64,000 nucleotides of DNA, taken from contig CM057162.1 in the NCBI GenBank assembly GCA_029962745.1, positions 17,715,619 to 17,779,618 of the forward strand, written 5' to 3'. Position 1 is the first letter of the stretch; each line of letters opens with the position of its first letter. The notes beneath the pieces were generated by a model. It saw nothing but the letters and a program-made list of their open reading frames with translations, was not told where the DNA came from and did not search any database. The position numbers and the translations under genes are program-made. Below, one piece after another: positions 1 to 10,007 of the stretch. Source of the stretch: Echinometra lucunter. Lineage: Eukaryota > Echinodermata > Echinoidea > Camarodonta > Echinometridae.

Positions 1-882
1 AGAAGACTTAATTATCGACAACTAAAAATTCCGGAAAATGTCGGAGCTTCCGCGCTTCGCGCGGGAGGGAGAAAACTCCCCCCTCCCTGCACCCTGCCAT
101 CTAGGGAGCCATACATTGGCGTAAATTACGAGGGGATCTATCACCCCGATTGGGGGAAAGGGGGGATGGTGTGTTCAAATTTCCCCCCCCCCCGCCATGC
201 GGACACACTTTTTAAGGAAGAAAATATATTTTGATTAATCAGTCAGTAAAAATTATGAATATATATTATAAACAACCATCATATTTTGGAATATATATTT
301 GAAAAGGCTATTGAAAACAAAAAAGGGTTTTTTTTTTTACTCGCTCGCTTTGTTCGCCCATCAAAATCTTAGGATTTCCATCTGAAAATGCGATCAAAAT
401 CGAGAAAAGAGGTTATCTTTGGCTCGCTCGCTTCGCTCTTTCGTCTTATTTTAGAATTTTTATTCGAAAATGCGATTCAAAACCGGAAAAGTGGTTATTT
501 TCTGCTCGCTCGCTTCGCTTGCTCACAAATTAGATCGCAAATGTGTGTGAGAGGGAAAAAAAAATGTTTAAAACATTTTCATCCCTCACTGCTTAAACTG
601 GATTTACGCCGGTGGAGCACTACCGTCCTCCTAAAATTCAGTCCTAGCTCGCCACAGATTCTAGACATAGACTAGTTACCGGGAAATTTTGGGCTCTGTA
701 ATCGGGAACAATGGAAGTTCCGAGACAATGAGGCTTATACATCAAATTTTTGTGGAAAAATATTATGGAATTTGAAAAAGAAATAATACACAAAGATTTA
801 TTTTACTAGTTAAATCATGTTTTACATAAAGTTTTAAAAGGGAATTACGCTATCAATATAACTAGAAAAGAACTAAACTCAC
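1..882. other. Flank downstream of Ig gene A, no gene seen
   Basis: No open frame here looks like a conserved protein. The stretch holds poly-C/poly-G runs near 180-193, a short tandem array (311-540, listed separately) and AT-rich sequence. If gene A continues to its FN3 and transmembrane exons they lie to the left of this window. Confidence 0.5.
311..540. repeat. Tandem repeat, about 82-bp unit with CTCGCTCGC core
   Basis: The core CTCGCTCGC recurs at 340, 423 and 505, a period of 82-83 bp. It is flanked each time by related AT-rich sequence such as AAAATGCGAT and GGTTAT. The same core in reverse complement (GCGAGCGAAGCGAGCGAG) reappears at about 61733 and 61891, so this is a family dispersed in the genome, not a local accident. 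Confidence 0.7.
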
Positions 883-1118
883 CATAAACCATAAGTAGCT
901 TGCTTGTTATCAGATCGACAAAACTTCCAAGGGATGCAAAGCACTGTAGGTACTTCAATTGATGCTTTCTTTCTTTCGAGGCGAATTCTGATCGTATTTT
1001 CGGTGTCAAACAGACTTCCATCTAGAGAAGTGGGGAAGATTGAAACGCTCACGTCACCGGGACCCAATACAAGTGAATGAAGTCGAGGAATTCTCATAAA
1101 CATAAAGGGTCAATGATT
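883..1118 (-). pseudogene. Degenerate type c Ig exon of gene A
   Basis: Compared with intact type c exons (342 bp) this one spans only 236 bp. Reading from 1118 the frame gives a V-Y-E-N-S-S-T-S-F-T-C stretch, as expected for the B strand. The segment with the conserved R-P-P and Trp is then missing. The middle reads F-D-T-E-N-T-I-R-I-R-L in another frame. A tandem AAAG duplication near 973-985 then shifts the frame before the final Q-C-F-A-S-L motif. The donor GTGAGT at 882-877 is still perfect. The acceptor lies beside a (CT)n tract (1121-1156), which is (GA)n on this strand, so the polypyrimidine tract is gone. Confidence 0.7.
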
Positions 1119-1119
1119 C

Positions 1120-1120
<1 letters not shown>

Positions 1121-1156
<36 letters not shown>
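1121..1156. repeat. (CT)n microsatellite
   Basis: Eighteen CT units in a row, directly upstream (minus strand) of gene A's broken type c Ig exon, where a splice acceptor tract should be. Confidence 0.95.
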
Positions 1157-1159
<3 letters not shown>

Positions 1160-1682
1160 GAGTTCTGGTCAGCTAATGACAGTAGGATGCTGGATGGTAA
1201 AACTTAATGGGAAAAGGGGAGAAATGATTGAAAAGTTCATTGTTTGCCTGGCCTAGTATTGTAGAAAACTATGTTAAATTGCAGAAAAATACTGCTGTTA
1301 AGAAGTATTCAAGACTGTATGAACTATATATACGATAAGTAACTAACATTGGAGTCAGTCGTTAACGTGACAAAGGTGTTCGTTGTCGTTTGAGGTGGTC
1401 GAATCAACAAGTGGCATTTTGTCGCATTCTGGGCTAAACCCGATGATTACAGCTTTCATATTTGTTGTCTTCTTTATGAACAAAACGTTTGAATTTATGC
1501 TTTAAACTTTACGATCCTGAAAGGATCTGTTTAATTTAGATACAATGTTAAAATGGAATTGATACATAATCTCCGTTGCGATGCCCAATGGGAGACTGTC
1601 AGAGGGTAAAAAATACGAAGTAAGGGCTAATTGATCTAAGACCATGATAACATACACTCAATCATGAAATATATATCTCTAC
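1157..1682. other. Intron of gene A, nothing recognised
   Basis: Sequence between the type c remnant and the type b exon of gene A. AT-rich; no repeat family or coding signal seen. Confidence 0.4.
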
Positions 1683-2012
1683 CTTCAACGTTGAGATAAA
1701 CTGAACGTTGCTGATTGTGAATTAATTCCGGATGTGATGAAACACAGAGCAGACTCTTTCCGTGATCATTCCTGAACGGTGTGATCGTAAAAGTCATTCT
1801 GGAGACATAGCTGTCGCCCTTTATAGCATCAGACTGCCTCCCAACATTGACAGACAAATTATCTGGTAATTCCCAATCAAGGACCACGGGGGGTCTAGCA
1901 CCACCTGATTCACATGTGATGTCATACTGTTTACCAACTGTGACTGTTACACTTGCATTATTGAAGAATCCAGTAGATCTGTCATCACGAATTACAAGCC
2001 ATCGGGGCTGAG
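1683..2012 (-). CDS. Type b Ig exon of gene A
   Basis: A 330-bp exon (110 codons), phase 1 at both ends: acceptor TTTTCCAG at 2020-2013, donor GTAGAG at 1682. The Ig core is visible: Y-D-I-T-C-E-S-G-G-A-R-P-P-V-V-L-D-W with the B-strand Cys and C-strand Trp, then a glycine-poor E strand and L-L-C-V-S-S-H-P-E-L for the F-strand Cys. It is the second Ig domain of the receptor. A close but truncated relative lies at 11600-11730, and intact paralogues at 26091-26429 and 41596-41928. No stop or frameshift in this exon. Confidence 0.8.
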
Positions 2013-2102
2013 CTGGAAAAAGGGGAAACATTTCAGATTTAAAACTGCATCCATATCTTTCCTCTCCACTCTGACCATGTGAACTTGAATATTACAATGA
2101 CC

Positions 2103-2126
2103 TATAATATATATATATAAATATAC

Positions 2127-2180
<54 letters not shown>
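2103..2180. repeat. (TA)n array
   Basis: Alternating AT with minor interruptions before 2129, then uninterrupted to 2180. Lies in gene A's long intron just upstream of the type b exon. Confidence 0.95.
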
Positions 2181-2183
<3 letters not shown>

Positions 2184-3920
2184 GTTCAAAAGATGTGCTA
2201 AGGGTCCAAATATCAAAAAGGAAAAGACAAAAAAAGTACAAAAGGAGACTCCATTAACCCGTTGAAGCCGGTAAAGCTAAACCCGCTTCCCGCGCTGTGG
2301 ACGGTAAAAGTTCAGGCCGAGCTCAACGGAGCGTGGTTGTCAAGAAGGGCGCGGCCTACTGCGTTCATAGCCAATCAGTGCTTTGTTCGCGGTTGCCGTC
2401 GGCTTATTGAATATGCATGATACGGCCACTCGAAAAGAGAGCAAAAGGACATGAATTATTCATATTCTGGGTTGCTCATTGGCTTATCGCCGGCGGAGCT
2501 AATGAATTATTTATGAGCTTCTGGAGTTTCGAACCAAACTCTGCACGCTTTCTCTCTGTCTCTCTCTTGATGAAGAATGAAAAGCGGGGACGGAAATTAA
2601 AAGAGAGGGGGAAAAAAAGGAGGAGAGTATAAGTCAATGTTATCCTCCCCTTTATTTTTCATTCTTTCTTGAAACTCATTTGTTTTTCATTTGAATTTTT
2701 TGCACTTTTTCTTCTTCGAATCATTTCTTGTGTGCTATGTCTACCAATGCCGATTTTTCGTAGTTTTTTTTTTTTTTATTCCTTTTCAGATGCAATAGCA
2801 ACCATGATTTGGGGCTATCATATTTTGTTATTTATTATTCTAACGATTTTATTTTCTATTCATTTTTTGTGTACTTGAATAAAAAATGAAATATTCAATC
2901 TTGCTTACTTAAATCACAAGATGGATAATCTTTATTTGGTATTCAAATTCTAGTGTTATCCTTACTATTTTTTTTTCAAACACGGTTTCCTTATTAGAAT
3001 TATTGTCATTTATATCATGATGGATTACTTTTAGTTTTAAGAATTAGTTCTGTAATTATCTTACCAAATTACACACCCCACGCATCTCCGATTCCTTGTG
3101 CATTTCCTCAGTTGTTGTCATTCAAGTTGTTCACTTCTCTTTATGTATGATACTGATGATTATTACCAGATTTTTATTTATTTTTTAATGAAAGCTTTTG
3201 CCGTCGCATCACTTTCACAGGTCAAGTGATTCTTTATTATGTACGTCTTTTCGAAAATAACTGTATTATGGATTTTTTTTAGCTTTATAGTGGGATCTTC
3301 CTCACTCTTTGTTGTATTTACTCTCAGAGATCGGATTCGAAGAAAAAATAATTTAGAGAATAAGAACCGTAAATCAGTTTCTCGCTTCTTGAATTCTTAA
3401 ATCTGAACGCCAGAGAAAATGGTTCAATAAATAATTCTGCTGTAATAAGGTTTTACGCTGGCGGATAACTTGAGAAAGATCTTTGCCCTACGATTATGTT
3501 ACACTCATCTGTGTTTTTAAAAACCATTCTCCAATAACAGCAAGAACAGATGAGTACCATTTTTCAAGGTGGTTTTTGCATGTAGGTCTTTCACTTATCT
3601 AAATTATCGTGGCGGCCATAGGGATTAAAAAAAATAATAATTATACTGATTTTTGCCAAAGAATCCCCGACAAAAAAAATGATAATCAATTTTAGCCCTA
3701 GATCAATCTCCAGCATCATTATTACTATTCTTATTATAGTTATTGTCATTGTTGTTATTATCATTGTCATCATCATGCATTATTCGGCAATTCACCAAAA
3801 CTATTACAAGAGAATATAAAAGAAAAATATAAATTTTGAAAAATATATCAATACAAAGAGGGTGTTATACTCTTACAAGTTCAAGCTACCTGGGAATTAA
3901 ATCGATGCTCGTTTCGTTTC
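2181..3920. other. Intron sequence of gene A, no gene seen
   Basis: 2230-2530 is unusually GC-rich for this window, with CCAAT-like and CpG-containing sequence, and might be an old repeat or regulatory island. 2640-3900 is AT-rich with ATT/TTA tracts. I see no open frame with family features. Confidence 0.35.
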
Positions 3921-4015
3921 GTGACAAAATTTAATAACGATATTTCGCCCATAGGGCTTCTTCAGGATATCCTGAAGAAACCCTATAGGCGAAATATCTA
4001 TATTTAATTTGTCAC
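3921..4015. repeat. Fold-back element with ribozyme-like motif
   Basis: Near-perfect inverted repeat running from GTGACAAA (3921) to the matching TTTGTCAC (ends 4015), centred on CAGGATATCCTG. On the minus strand each arm reads CCTGAAGAAGCCC-TAT-GGGCGAAATATC, i.e. CTGAAGA, a small GCCC/GGGC hairpin, then GAAA. That order resembles the hammerhead core (CUGANGA, helix II, GAAA) known from Penelope-like retroelement ends. One extra A before the hairpin makes the match imperfect. Confidence 0.7.
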
Positions 4016-4043
4016 TTAACGGAGTCTTCTTTATACTGTTGTC

Positions 4044-4047
<4 letters not shown>

Positions 4048-4118
<71 letters not shown>
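4048..4118. repeat. (CA)n followed by (TA)n
   Basis: CA dinucleotides from 4048 to 4074 pass directly into TA dinucleotides to 4118, right against the body of a SINE tail fragment that starts at 4119. Confidence 0.95.
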
Positions 4119-4122
<4 letters not shown>

Positions 4123-4220
4123 AATGGATGACAGCTCTGGGGAGCATCGAGGGAGCTACGCAATTACTATTTTCTAACTAAGTTGCCAAAGCTTTTTGCA
4201 TTTGTCAAATTTCTTTCAAA
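4119..4220 (+). mobile_element. SINE family 1, tail fragment
   Basis: Carries the family's body and 3' signatures (AAAATGGATGACAGCTCTGG, GAGGGAGCTACGCAATT, GTTGCCAAAG and TTTGCATTTGTCAAATTTC) without the tRNA-like head. It is followed within 160 bp by a second, more complete copy in the same orientation. Confidence 0.75.
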
Positions 4221-4370
4221 GTATTGTCCCTTATTCTGACTTATGCATGTATCCAGGCTTCTAGCTGCGATCCAACTCCGGTATGCGGCTTTTCATTGTT
4301 CATTAACTCATCTGCACCAAAGCAAAGGATCAAAAGGGTTGGAAATCTGTCTGTCGGTCAATTGGATTCG

Positions 4371-4607
4371 GTTACCCCTAACTGCTGGCCCGCCTCTGTG
4401 GGTCTAGTGGTGAAGGCATTGGCGTTCTAAGCCAGTGACCCGGGTTGGATTCCCGGCGGAGGCATTTTTTCAACCCTTGATTGAAAATGGATGACAGGTC
4501 TGGGGAGCATTGAGGGAGCTACGCAATTGCCATTCTCCCATTTTCATTTTTTTCAGTGTTTATTATTTACAAGGGAGTTGCCAAAGTTGTTTTCATTTGT
4601 CAAATTT

Positions 4608-4652
<45 letters not shown>
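4371..4652 (+). mobile_element. SINE family 1 with tRNA-Arg(TCT)-like head and (TA)n tail
   Basis: The head 4392-4464 folds as a tRNA. A 7-bp acceptor stem pairs GCCTCTG with the 3' CGGAGGC; the anticodon stem TTGGC/GCCAG encloses loop GTTCTAA, giving anticodon TCT (Arg). The T arm holds GGTTGGATTCC, one base off the pol III B box, and there is one extra G near the A box. Behind it come the family body (GGATGACAGGTCTGGGGAGC) and the tail GTTGCCAAAGTTG...TTTCTT, ending directly in (TA)n 4612-4652 and (CATA)n. It is a retroposon, not a working tRNA gene. Confidence 0.8.
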
Positions 4653-4656
<4 letters not shown>

Positions 4657-4667
4657 CATACATACAA

Positions 4668-6843
4668 ACATATGTTAAAATTGAAGTAAATCACAAGTAG
4701 TCTAAGATAATAATAAGATGCACCGTACGGAGGGAGATTAATGCATAACAGAAATGTGGAGTAAACCTTAGAAGCAAATGCTTGTAGATAAGGTTTCATT
4801 TTAATATACTCTACTGGACACATCTTAAACAAACACACACGTGACAAACAAAAAATGAAAAGTCAATAAAACGGCACAATAAAACAAGAGTAAAAGAAAC
4901 ATGACAAGACAAATGGAGGAGAGGAATGACGAAAAAGGAAAGAACAAATAAAAAAAGGAAAATAAAATACGAAAAACTAAGCAAAAATAATAGTGTACAG
5001 CAGCCAACCTACAGGAGATGAAATACATACATAATGGACTCACAATATCCATTACCAAAGTTAAAGTACGCCAGGGAATAATAAAATTAAGTTGACGTTT
5101 CTTCGTACTGCAGAAGGAGCTTTACTTTAAAGTGGTGTTTAAAAGTACTTAAATTAGGTAATTGTTTCAGTGATGCATCTAAGGAATTCCAGTAAACGGG
5201 CCCAGTAAATGTGACAGTTCTTTTCCTAAGTACGGTTCTTAATCTATGCAAATGAAAAAAATGAAGACTGGCGGGTAGGATAATTATGCAGTTGTTGATT
5301 TTTCTGAAATAAAGATGTAATCGCATGAGGCAGGTCATTTGAATTTAACTGAAACATGAAACAGCTTAAAAAGAAGTTACATAAATCCTGAACTTTTAGT
5401 ATTTTATTATCTGAAAATAGACGGTTAGTATGACTTAACCTATCAGTATTGCAGATTATTCGTAATACACGTTTTTGAAGTATTAACAATTTATCCATCT
5501 GGCAATCAAGTGAATTTCCCCATGCGAGTATACCGTAGTTCAAATAAGGTAGGATAAGCGTTGAGTATAGGCTTTTCAAAATATACTTTGGAAATGACAT
5601 CTTCAGGTTATTGATTACCCCAACATTCCTTGCAATTGTTTTACTTGCATGTACATTGTGCTCTTTCCAAGAAAGTTTATTGTCAATATTAAGACCGAGG
5701 AATTTCAACGAGTCAACTAAATTTATAACGGTTTGTTAATATAAACAATGCCAGGTAACTCTGAAATAGAATTGCTGAAGAGCATACACTGAGTTATATT
5801 TATATTCAAGGAAAGTTTATTTGCACATATCCACTCTTCAACAAGTTTAAGTTCATTATTGACTGTTTCTTCCAAGACACTGGGGTTTTTTATGAGAGAA
5901 GAAAACTGAAGAATCATCCGCGAATAGCGTAAACGACAGAGCCCTAGACGAATTTTGAAAGTTATTCATATACAAAACAAATAATAAAGGGCCAAGAAAG
6001 GATCCCTGGGGGACACCACAACGTAATCGTTGAAAGGACGAGTTAATACCCTGAATAGATACAAATTGCGTTCTTCCACTGAGATAACTTCTGAACCACT
6101 CCAAGGCCCTCCCACGTATACCGTAGTGAGAGAGTTTGTGCAGTAATATTTTGTGATCAATTGTATCGAAGGCCAAATTGGCCAAATTCGGTCCAATATT
6201 TGAAAAATAGTCATTAGTGATTAGCTATTGATTCGTGATCATCAATAATTCTATTACCCTCTTCGATTTTTATATGTATCAAATAAGGTTCCTTCTGTTC
6301 AAAGCGCTTTTAATTATACCCCATGTTTCCTTTATTTTGGACTTCTTCTTTTCAAATTGTATGCAATAATATTTCTGTTTCTCAAGCCGCAAAATCCTTG
6401 TTAAAGTATTTTTATATTTGACATATTTATCACGAAGTTTTGGAGTAGAATTTTCCCGAAATTTGTAATACATGTTGTTTTTCCTGTTAATTGCTCTCAG
6501 TAGCGACTTGAAGACCCAAGGGTTACGGGGATGGTGTCTATAGCTTGAAAAATTCCATTTCTCCAATGGAATACATTCATCAAGGGCATTTTTGAGAACG
6601 TGGATGAAATTATTATAAGACGCATTGACATCATTATGAAAAAGTACCTGTGACCAAGTTACCATTCCAAGTTTCCCTTTCAATTTATCAATTTTTGGGG
6701 CAGTGAATTTCCTTATCATTTATAAAGGCGGAGTAGTTTTGTAATACCCAAAAGACTCTCTATTTTGCAATAAAATGGACAGTGATCAGAGATATCAGAA
6801 AGAATAATACCAGATTCTATATTTAAATGATCAGCCTTTACAA

Positions 6844-6845
<2 letters not shown>
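4668..6845 (-). mobile_element. 5'-truncated CR1/L2-type LINE
   Basis: Minus-strand non-LTR retrotransposon inserted in the V to b intron of gene A. From high to low coordinates: the end of the APE endonuclease (S-D-I-S-D-H-C-P near 6790), the linker before RT (6279-6719), then a jump into late RT. F-D-T-I-D-H lies near 6165, G-V-P-Q-G-S near 6010 and F-A-D-D near 5920, followed by the post-RT C-terminal region to a stop at 5087. RT motifs 0-3 are deleted at about 6190-6280, and several frameshifts separate the segments. The 5' break is at (TA)n 6847; a 3' UTR-like AT-rich segment runs to about 4668. Dead copy. Confidence 0.8.
5087..6840 (-). pseudogene. LINE endonuclease/reverse transcriptase remnant
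   Basis: Coding part of the 4668-6845 LINE. Recognisable pieces are at 6279-6719 (linker rich in Lys/Arg), 5856-6185 (RT fingers/palm with L-F-A-D-D), 5723-5917 (thumb side), 5244-5708 (post-RT K-F-L-G-L-N-I-D-N-K-L-S-W to P-Y-L-N-Y-G) and 5087-5338 (C-terminal W-N-S-L-D). The pieces sit in different frames. The catalytic Asp pair of motif C is present, but the enzyme is interrupted and cannot be made as one chain. Confidence 0.8.

Positions 6846-6846
<1 letters not shown>

Positions 6847-6890
<44 letters not shown>
6847..6890. repeat. (TA)n array
   Basis: Uninterrupted TA tract at the 5' boundary of the truncated LINE. Confidence 0.95.
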
Positions 6891-6899
<9 letters not shown>

Positions 6900-7282
6900 A
6901 CATTGATGATACTTCAACAATGCACCTGATTTCGTGAATAAGAAATTATTAGGTGAGGTAGCATGTAGTGCATTTTCCTTTTGGTCAGTTACATAACATA
7001 TTGACTGTAGACATTCCAACACATAAAAATATAAATGAACACCCAGGGCGGATCGACAATTAAAGTCACTCCTAGCACACACAGCTAGAATCTATTGAAC
7101 ACTATAGATTCTGCGGACTCAATGAATCGTTCAGTGTGACAGAATTCACAGTGATTTCATTATTTTTGTTTGTTATTCTTCTTGTACACGCATTTGATAC
7201 GATATAAACATCTGAAAGGTGTTAGCAGTACGCGTTTTAAAATGCATCCATTCTATTTACATCGATCTGATGAGATCTGTAC
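6891..7282. other. Intron of gene A, nothing recognised
   Basis: Unique-looking sequence between the LINE's (TA)n boundary and the V exon of gene A. Confidence 0.4.
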
Positions 7283-7633
7283 CTGGTGACAATGCTCTCA
7301 GTTGCATGCTGGTTGACCCTGTGTGTTCTGCACTCAAAGTACTTCCCACTGTGCATTTGTAACTGTCGCTGTCATCCGTGGTCATTTCTTTGATTGTGAG
7401 ATTCACACTGCCACGGTCTCCAGTCAAACTGAACTTCGATATGTCATGATTCATAACACATGGATTATTTGTGCCGGTACAAGAATGAGTGGCCATGGCA
7501 AGACTGTTACCCTTCTCCCAAGTGACCCTCCGATACCAGGTTGCAGGTATGAAGCTACAGACCAGGGTGAAATCTTCACCAATTACAGGTAGATTGGTGA
7601 GTGGCTGAATAGACACCACAAAGGCATGGCATC
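7283..7633 (-). CDS. V-like Ig exon of gene A
   Basis: A 351-bp exon (117 codons), phase 1-1: acceptor CCCTGTACAG ends at 7634, donor GTACAG at 7282. The domain begins C-H-A-F-V-V-S-I-Q and continues L-P-V-I-G-E-D-F-T-L-V-C (B strand), V-T-W-E-K-G-N (C strand) and D-D-S-D-S-Y-K-C (F strand). Two additional Cys lie in the C'-D region. All five V exons of the window share L-P-V-x-G-x-D-x-x-L-x-C; the stretch between Trp and the D-S-x-x-Y-x-C motif varies strongly. Outermost domain of the receptor, hence the likely ligand-facing one. Frame is intact. Confidence 0.8.
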
Positions 7634-8004
7634 CTGTACAGGGCGAATAAATTTACATGCAAGTTAGGACCATGAGGACATTGCTCATGGCATGAAATAT
7701 ATCATGTGAAAACAATCTTGAATTTAGTATCCTAAAACTCAGTCTATTGCATGATCGTCAACTCATAACTGAGATATCGATGTAATAACTTCTAAAAGAA
7801 ATAGCCTAATAAAGATGCGAAAATAATGTCGTCACACGATACATATCCGGTTAGATTCATTGTGGCACTATTGATCAATAACTGAGTTTTCCTCATTTGC
7901 ATACATAGCCACATCATCCATTAATTTCATTCATGTTCTCGGACCAGCAAACCTCTGTGCTCTTAATATGCCTAATACTAATCTAAACAAACCGTTATAC
8001 TTAC
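7634..8004. other. Intron 1 of gene A
   Basis: 371-bp intron between signal and V exons, with GT (8004-8003) and AG (7635-7634) borders. Nothing else seen. Confidence 0.6.
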
Positions 8005-8065
8005 TGTTTCTGGATAGAACGATTATGAAAAGAAGAACTAATTCATAATAAACCATCCTCATCAT
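8005..8065 (-). CDS. Signal-peptide exon of gene A
   Basis: Starts with two adjacent ATG codons (8065-8060), encodes about 20 residues with a Y-Y-E-L-V-L-L-F-I-I-V-L hydrophobic core and ends phase 1 at a consensus donor GTAAGTAT. It joins the V exon as ...R-N-R-C-H-A-F. A TATATATATA stretch lies just upstream (about 8081-8092) but is too close to the ATG to be claimed as a TATA box with confidence. Confidence 0.75.
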
Positions 8066-8373
8066 CGATAATTTCCAAAGGTATATATATATAAGGTCAA
8101 TCAAGTAATCAAAGGCGAGCAAACCGTACGAACCAATCTCAGGATGAGTTTTCACTGGACGTGGTTGGTTTGTTAACTGTATAATACTTTCGAAGTGAAT
8201 GCAGTATGCATGGAGATGGACATAGGCTGCTTATGATAAGTCCTTCTGATAACATGCAGTTTCACAATGTCCACCAAGTTATGAAGTAATTAATCTTACA
8301 TAGCAGTTATATGTAAGCAAGAGGGCGCTGTACCATTTGAACAAAATGAGAAATGGGCTAAGTCTCGAAATAA

Positions 8374-8410
<37 letters not shown>

Positions 8411-9111
8411 TCCCCTAGGAAAGTCTCAACAACCCCCTTTGTTCATTTAAAAGAGCCATGTGCATATAGTGTTCATTCCTATCAAATGTATTACTGTTCA
8501 AAGCGCGGCAAAAAAATGGGGCGGCGATTAAGGTGCGTTTAGAGTTCTAAACAGGCCAAACCATGAAAAGTGGGTGCGTTTTCTCAAGTTTTTAAAGGGG
8601 TTTAGGGTATTTTTCTCCATCCTAATTGTGGAATTTGTTTGGGGTTTGTTCTCCAGTTGTAGTAATCTCTGTTATGTGGTCAATGTTTGAGGAGGTTTTA
8701 AAAACTCATGTAGGGGATTTTTTTTTTTCGAGACGAGACTATAACCATGACTACAGAATCGAAAGTAATGATTTTTAACCACTGGATTAAACCCGTTTTG
8801 GGTTGCTTTTGGAAACTGCTGGTCACGCGTTTGGTACAGATGCATCCTTGACATAATTGGGGCTTGATAGAGCCCTTTCCCTCCTGATAAGAACACCCAA
8901 TTCGCCTGTGAGAGGTGTCCCTTCCTTTTGAAATTCGATGACTATTTCATTAATACTTAAATCTGAAAAAAATGCCCCTTTCACTTCTAACTATCGTACC
9001 CAATATAATTTTTAAGTACAGTTCCCTTTTTGACAAGTGCCCTTATACCCGTCTGATTGACGCTCCTTTCCTTTCTAATAAAGCCCCTTTCCCTATAAGG
9101 GCACTGATAAA
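8066..9111. other. Intergenic between genes A and E, no gene seen
   Basis: Holds a (TA)n array (8376-8408) and AT-rich sequence. No coding frame with family features. Confidence 0.4.
8376..8408. repeat. (TA)n array
   Basis: Uninterrupted TA tract of about 33 bp. Confidence 0.95.
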
Positions 9112-9360
9112 GAAGGAAATTGTGATCAAAGGTACTGCCTTTGTTGACCTTTCAGCAGCATATGACACAGTCAGCAGCCGAATCCTCACGAAGAAATTGT
9201 ATGAGATGACTGTAGATGTCAGACTGACTGAGCTGATCGGTAACATGCTGTGAAATCGCAGATTCTTCGTAGACTTCTGTGGCAGACGGGGCAGATAAAG
9301 ACACAGAAGAATGGACTTCCACAAGAGAGTACGCTTGTGATACGATGTGGAGTTGAAATA
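9112..9360 (+). pseudogene. Jockey-like reverse transcriptase fragment
   Basis: Plus-strand frame reads A-F-V-D-L-S-A-A-Y-D-T-V (RT motif A, catalytic Asp) followed by K-L-Y-E-M-T and R-L-T-E-L-I-G-N-M-L. After an in-frame TGA (9251-9253) the same frame continues N-R-R-F-F-V-D-F-C-G-R. A frame change then gives Q-K-N-G-L-P-Q-E-S, a decayed motif B. This is the pattern of the invertebrate RT proteins usually annotated as mobile element jockey. Only about 80 residues survive. Confidence 0.7.
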
Positions 9361-9639
9361 CGCTCTGCCAGTAGAATACTTTGTAACAGCTACGCAATGG
9401 AATTCACACAGGTCTTTGAAATGAACATTTTTAGTGAGCACATCAACTGAAGTCAACGTTTCACCCTCTGAAATAATTGCATGGAAGTATACGGTGCTCT
9501 TCCGTTCATTCATTATTTGTTTTTATTGTAGAGCCAAAAGAAGACGAAATCCGGAGGATAAGCGTCCGAAGTTCATTTCAAAACGTATTCAATGCTTAGG
9601 CGATTATTATTATTATTATTATTATATTATTATTATTTT
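9361..9639. other. Unassigned sequence, possible Ig-like shadow on minus strand
   Basis: On the minus strand, near 9395-9480, an open frame contains N-V-H-F-K-D-L-C-E-F-H-C-V-A-V, which has the look of an Ig F strand. No second half-domain or convincing splice sites accompany it, so I do not call an exon. Confidence 0.2.
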
Positions 9640-10007
9640 TATTATTTTTTTTTGTCAACTGTGCCAGAGAGGCGAAAAGCGAAGTGAATCACTGTAACCC
9701 TCGGGTTTCTCGTCCTGATATAACGCATAGGGGGTGTGCAGGTGGACCACTACGCCGGGGTTTCCCCCATACTCTTATACGAATAGTTCAATGGGTTTTT
9801 AACGTGCGAACGTGGTGACTCTCCTCTCCTCCATTTAACGTCCTAACCGGGAGTGTTTTCCACTGTAACATAGCCTTCGTCTACGAAATGGGGGAGGGGC
9901 ATGTTAACACACAACACAGGCTTCAGTCATCCGCCCGGGGTGGACTCGAACCCTCGATCTTTGGTTCGATAAGGCAGACGCTTTACCGACTGAGCCAACT
10001 CGCTCCC
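9640..10007 (-). mobile_element. SINE family 2 (tRNA-derived)
   Basis: On the minus strand the element begins at about 10007 with GGGAGCGAGTTGGCTCAGTC. This contains a pol III A box (TGGCTCAGTCGG) and, about 35 nt on, a B box (GGTTCGAGTCC). The body carries GAGGGGCATGT, the CCGGCG tract and GATTCACTTCGCTTTTC before ending in an AT-rich (AATAAT)n tail at about 9600-9650. A second copy in the same orientation lies at 36940-37322. Confidence 0.8.

Larger units (their letters stand above)
883..8065 (-). pseudogene. Ig receptor gene A (signal, V, b, broken c), partial and probably a pseudogene
   Basis: Minus-strand gene with exons at 8005-8065 (signal), 7283-7633 (V-like Ig), 1683-2012 (type b Ig) and a damaged type c Ig exon at 883-1118. 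The first three are open, join in phase 1 and have good splice sites. The fourth has lost about 100 bp and carries a frameshift, so translation beyond the second Ig domain would fail unless that exon is skipped; skipping would keep phase 1. The V to b intron is inflated to more than 5 kb by a LINE, SINEs and (TA)n arrays. The 3' part lies outside the window. Domain order and phases match gene C, the complete paralogue. Product, if any: a cell-surface or secreted Ig protein. Confidence 0.6.

Noticed and set aside
4392..4464. Functional tRNA-Arg(TCT) gene
   Set aside because: It folds, but has an extra base near the A box, a mutated B box and a SINE body plus TA tail attached, with sister copies elsewhere.
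9395..9490. Ig exon on the minus strand (C-E-F-H-C-V-A-V)
   Set aside because: Only half a domain, no Trp, no convincing splice sites, and it overlaps a plus-strand RT remnant.
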